Positions 62,297-64,000 of a DNA stretch of 64,000 nt are shown one piece after another. Under the pieces are notes generated by a model. The model ran no database searches. It saw only the letters and a list, made by a program, of their open reading frames with translations, and was not told the origin of the DNA. Location: contig NZ_FOMG01000022.1 of assembly GCF_900112485.1 (NCBI RefSeq), positions 1 to 64,000 of the forward strand, given 5' to 3'. The position numbers and the translations under genes were made by a program. This stretch comes from Clostridium uliginosum (GTDB lineage Bacteria; Bacillota; Clostridia; Clostridiales; Clostridiaceae). The number at the start of each line of letters is the position of its first letter. The stretch's first letter is position 1.

Positions 62297-62336
62297 GGCA
62301 CATGAAATAAAACCGTGTTGATATCGTTACATATTT
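62297..62336. repeat. Family A left end fused to a family B left arm
   Basis: TTA then GGCACATGAAATAAAACCGTG and TGATATCGTTACATATTT. The first part is family A and AAAACCGTGTTGATAT is family B. A recombination scar, ending at the stop codon of the next minus-strand gene. Confidence 0.6.
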
Positions 62337-62750
62337 TTAATCTGGTTCCCCATATTGTTCCATAACATCTATGACATCAACATCAGCTAAAATTATATCA
62401 AGTCCATAGTCATAAACATTAAAATCTATATTTTCTTCGAATAATTTAGTAATTAATTCTTCTTTTTCTACATCAAAAATCAATTCTTCTCTAAGCGTAT
62501 CTATAAAACTATCTATACTATATACTTCGCATTTACCTTGTTCTACGCCTAATTGAGTACATATATTTCTTCTTGGTTCTTCTGCGCCGATTTCTGTAGC
62601 ATCATTATAATCATCTTTATCAATTTCATGATCTATTATTTTTTCATAATATCTGTTTATGTATGCCTTTATTAAATCTAAATCATTAAATCCTTTAGCC
62701 CTGCCACTCGGCATTACTAGTAAATATTCATTATATGGTACTGTATTCAT
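62337..62750 (-). CDS. Acidic protein of unknown function
   Basis: 137 residues, rich in Asp and Glu, no membrane segment or cofactor motif. Possible helix-loop folds resemble small immunity or ankyrin-like proteins only in general character, so I give no function. AAGGAG lies 11 bases before the ATG. A short frame upstream (62769-62852, 27 codons) ends at the TAA inside this ribosome binding site and may be the tail of a lost gene. Confidence 0.65.
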   Translation of the reverse strand: MNTVPYNEYLLVMPSGRAKGFNDLDLIKAYINRYYEKIIDHEIDKDDYNDATEIGAEEPRRNICTQLGVEQGKCEVYSIDSFIDTLREELIFDVEKEELITKLFEENIDFNVYDYGLDIILADVDVIDVMEQYGEPD

Positions 62751-63220
62751 GCAACCATCAACTCCTTAAGCATGTACTTTTTGTATTAATTTTATTGGAT
62801 AGCTAGCATCTGTAATACTCCCTCTGCTACAATCAGGAAATAACAGTTGCATGCTCCTGGATAATAATTTCTAAGCTTTATATATGATTAAAAAATCTCA
62901 CCTAAAACTAAGAACTATGTTTATTTATACCCTAGTTTTGTAATTGCTATTCTCCAAAAACTAAACTAATAATATTAAATATTGTTATAAAACAAAAACT
63001 TGAAATAATTGAAATCTTTAATCAAGATTTCACAAAAAATCTCTTGAACCTTTAGAATTCTAGAAAGTACAAATTCAGTTACTATAAAGTATACCTTCTA
63101 TTTATAAGTAATAATTTAACATTGACATTTACACCAATCCTACTTAATATCATCATATAATTACAAGATAATAGATTTATTTGTTATACTATTTTTGATT
63201 AAATTTTCATATTTTAATAT
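62751..63220. other. Gene-free region with possible gene remnant
   Basis: No intact gene. Minus-strand frames at 62769-62852 give 27 residues with some coding character but no family match, so they may be remnants. The rest is AT-rich, with AATCTTTAATCAAGATT (about 63011) as a small hairpin. Confidence 0.4.
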
Positions 63221-63320
63221 CACAACTTTTTAAAACAGTGTTGATATTATTATATAAAAGCAAATTTCATCGTCCATGAGCTTTATATAACAATATCAAC
63301 ACTCTTACTAAAGCAGAGCC
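63221..63320. repeat. Short family B repeat, 100 bp
   Basis: TTTTTAAAACAGTGTTGATA, then ATTTCATCGTCCATGAGC, then AATATCAACACTC. Both arms are present but about 120 bp of the interior is deleted. The right end reads AGCAGAGCC. I see no 8-bp duplication. Confidence 0.7.
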
Positions 63321-63343
63321 AAAATTTATGTAGGAGGATTAAT

Positions 63344-64000
63344 ATGCTTTTAATTGTAGGGTTAACAATAATTACATTTATAGCTTTTTTAGTTTCTTAT
63401 TTACTAGATCCAAGAAGATTAATTAATGGACTTCTATTTAATATTTTCTTATTTTCATCTATGATTACAATTGTTTATATGGCTTTTTCAACTCAAAATA
63501 AATTTTTAATTTTCTTAGTTCTTGCTTTCATCTTATTGATATCCTTAGTTCTTATATTTGGTATTTATATATTAATTGTAGCATTATTTATAAATGCCAA
63601 AATTGTTATGAAACGTGAAAGCAGAACTCATTCTAATTTATTAACTTTATTTTTAGCTATAGGATTAATTGGCTGTTTGATCGTATCTGTTATTATACAT
63701 AAAATGAACTTTTCCCCTGAAGTAAATACTTTATTAAGTAGCTTTCCTGTGATTGGAATGTATTATTTATTTAGTGTTTTTAATTTTATAATGATATCAC
63801 TTATTTATCAATTTAACAGACCTAAATTAAATCAAGATTTTATTATTGTTTTAGGTAGTGGATTGATTGGAGATAGAGTTCCTCCATTATTAGCTAGTCG
63901 TATTAATAAGGCCATTGAATTTTATAATAAACAAGGTGCTGTCTCAACACCACCAAAAATTATTTTTTCTGGAGGTCAAGGTGCTGATGAAAAGATTTCA
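63344..64000 (+). CDS. DUF218 (YdcF/SanA-like) membrane protein, truncated by the window end
   Basis: 219 codons are visible and the frame is open at the edge. Membrane helices at about 1-20, 26-46, 53-80, 100-118 and 127-148 precede a cytoplasmic or extracytoplasmic DUF218 domain that starts near 162 (FIIVLGSGLIGDRVPP). The segment IIFSGGQGADEKIS is the family nucleotide-like loop. YdcF-type proteins act on the envelope; the substrate is unknown. AGGAGG lies seven bases before ATG 63344. Confidence 0.85.
   Translation, partial: MLLIVGLTIITFIAFLVSYLLDPRRLINGLLFNIFLFSSMITIVYMAFSTQNKFLIFLVLAFILLISLVLIFGIYILIVALFINAKIVMKRESRTHSNLLTLFLAIGLIGCLIVSVIIHKMNFSPEVNTLLSSFPVIGMYYLFSVFNFIMISLIYQFNRPKLNQDFIIVLGSGLIGDRVPPLLASRINKAIEFYNKQGAVSTPPKIIFSGGQGADEKIS

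Noticed and set aside
62769..62852. 27-codon minus-strand frame starting at 62852
   Set aside because: SD-like AGGAG is only one base from the ATG and no family is recognised; a second frame is equally plausible. Kept only as a possible remnant.
1..64000. CRISPR array
   Set aside because: Repeats are palindromic, dispersed and with target duplications; there is no regular repeat-spacer array and no cas gene.

Overview
The window is strongly AT-rich, has Gram-positive AGGAGG ribosome binding sites, a T-box leader before leuS, TTG starts on several genes and Clostridium-type protein sequences. It looks like a chromosomal segment of a Clostridium sensu stricto species, of the C. butyricum/C. 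beijerinckii kind; that assignment is inference from gene content and style. I see no rRNA, tRNA, CRISPR array or prophage.

Layout. 0.2-2.5 kb holds a histidine kinase/response regulator pair. 2.5-4.3 kb holds an IS200/IS605-type remnant: an apparently intact tnpB and a decayed tnpA. 4.3-6 kb encodes the two subunits of iron-sulfur L-serine dehydratase. 7-11 kb holds a uridine-kinase-like protein, a DUF421-DUF4363 pair and class II fructose-bisphosphate aldolase. 12-20.6 kb is a full arginine cluster, argG-H-C-J-B-D-F, behind an ArgR-type operator. 21-28 kb holds a diguanylate cyclase, a flavodoxin, a nucleoid-associated protein and an Nramp-related transporter paired with a soluble MgtE/CBS protein. 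28.5-32 kb is a response regulator/ABC transporter/kinase operon of the antibiotic-resistance type. 32-37 kb holds a CYTH protein, a bacterial staygreen homologue and nagR-nagB/nagA with candidate operators. 37.4-47.7 kb is the entire shikimate/phenylalanine/tyrosine operon on the minus strand (aroF2-B-A-C-pheA-aroE-K-Q-aroF1-tyrA). 48-53 kb holds cardiolipin synthase and T-box leuS. 54-60 kb holds a HesB-like protein and a minus-strand set: (p)ppGpp synthetase, 22-residue-repeat protein, MoxR ATPase, VWA/metallopeptidase protein and a membrane protein. 60-64 kb holds a DUF2225 protein, a soluble chemotaxis receptor and the start of a DUF218 membrane protein.

The most striking find lies upstream of the aromatic operon. 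A consensus promoter (TTGACA, 16 bp, TATAAT) drives a 44-codon reading frame with a good ribosome binding site. Thirteen of its residues 13-32 are Phe, Tyr or Trp. A perfect 9-bp terminator hairpin with eight T residues follows, before the first DAHP synthase gene. This has the form of a ribosome-mediated attenuator responding to all three aromatic amino acids, an arrangement best known from Proteobacteria; Firmicutes usually use T-box or TRAP control.

The intergenic regions are crowded with three families of palindromic, non-coding mobile repeats. Family A (GGCAYATG...CATRTGCC, 20 to about 350 bp) lies between 3-bp TTA or TAA duplications. An uninterrupted copy of another repeat at 23 kb shows the exact pre-insertion site of the family A copy at 6.3 kb. 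Family B (224 bp, GGCTATGTTTTAA ends) lies between 8-bp duplications. Family C (about 273 bp, GGGGCTGTATCA/TGAGACAGCCCC ends) is present twice. They sit inside the arg and aro operons, directly against several genes, and supply or touch several stop codons.
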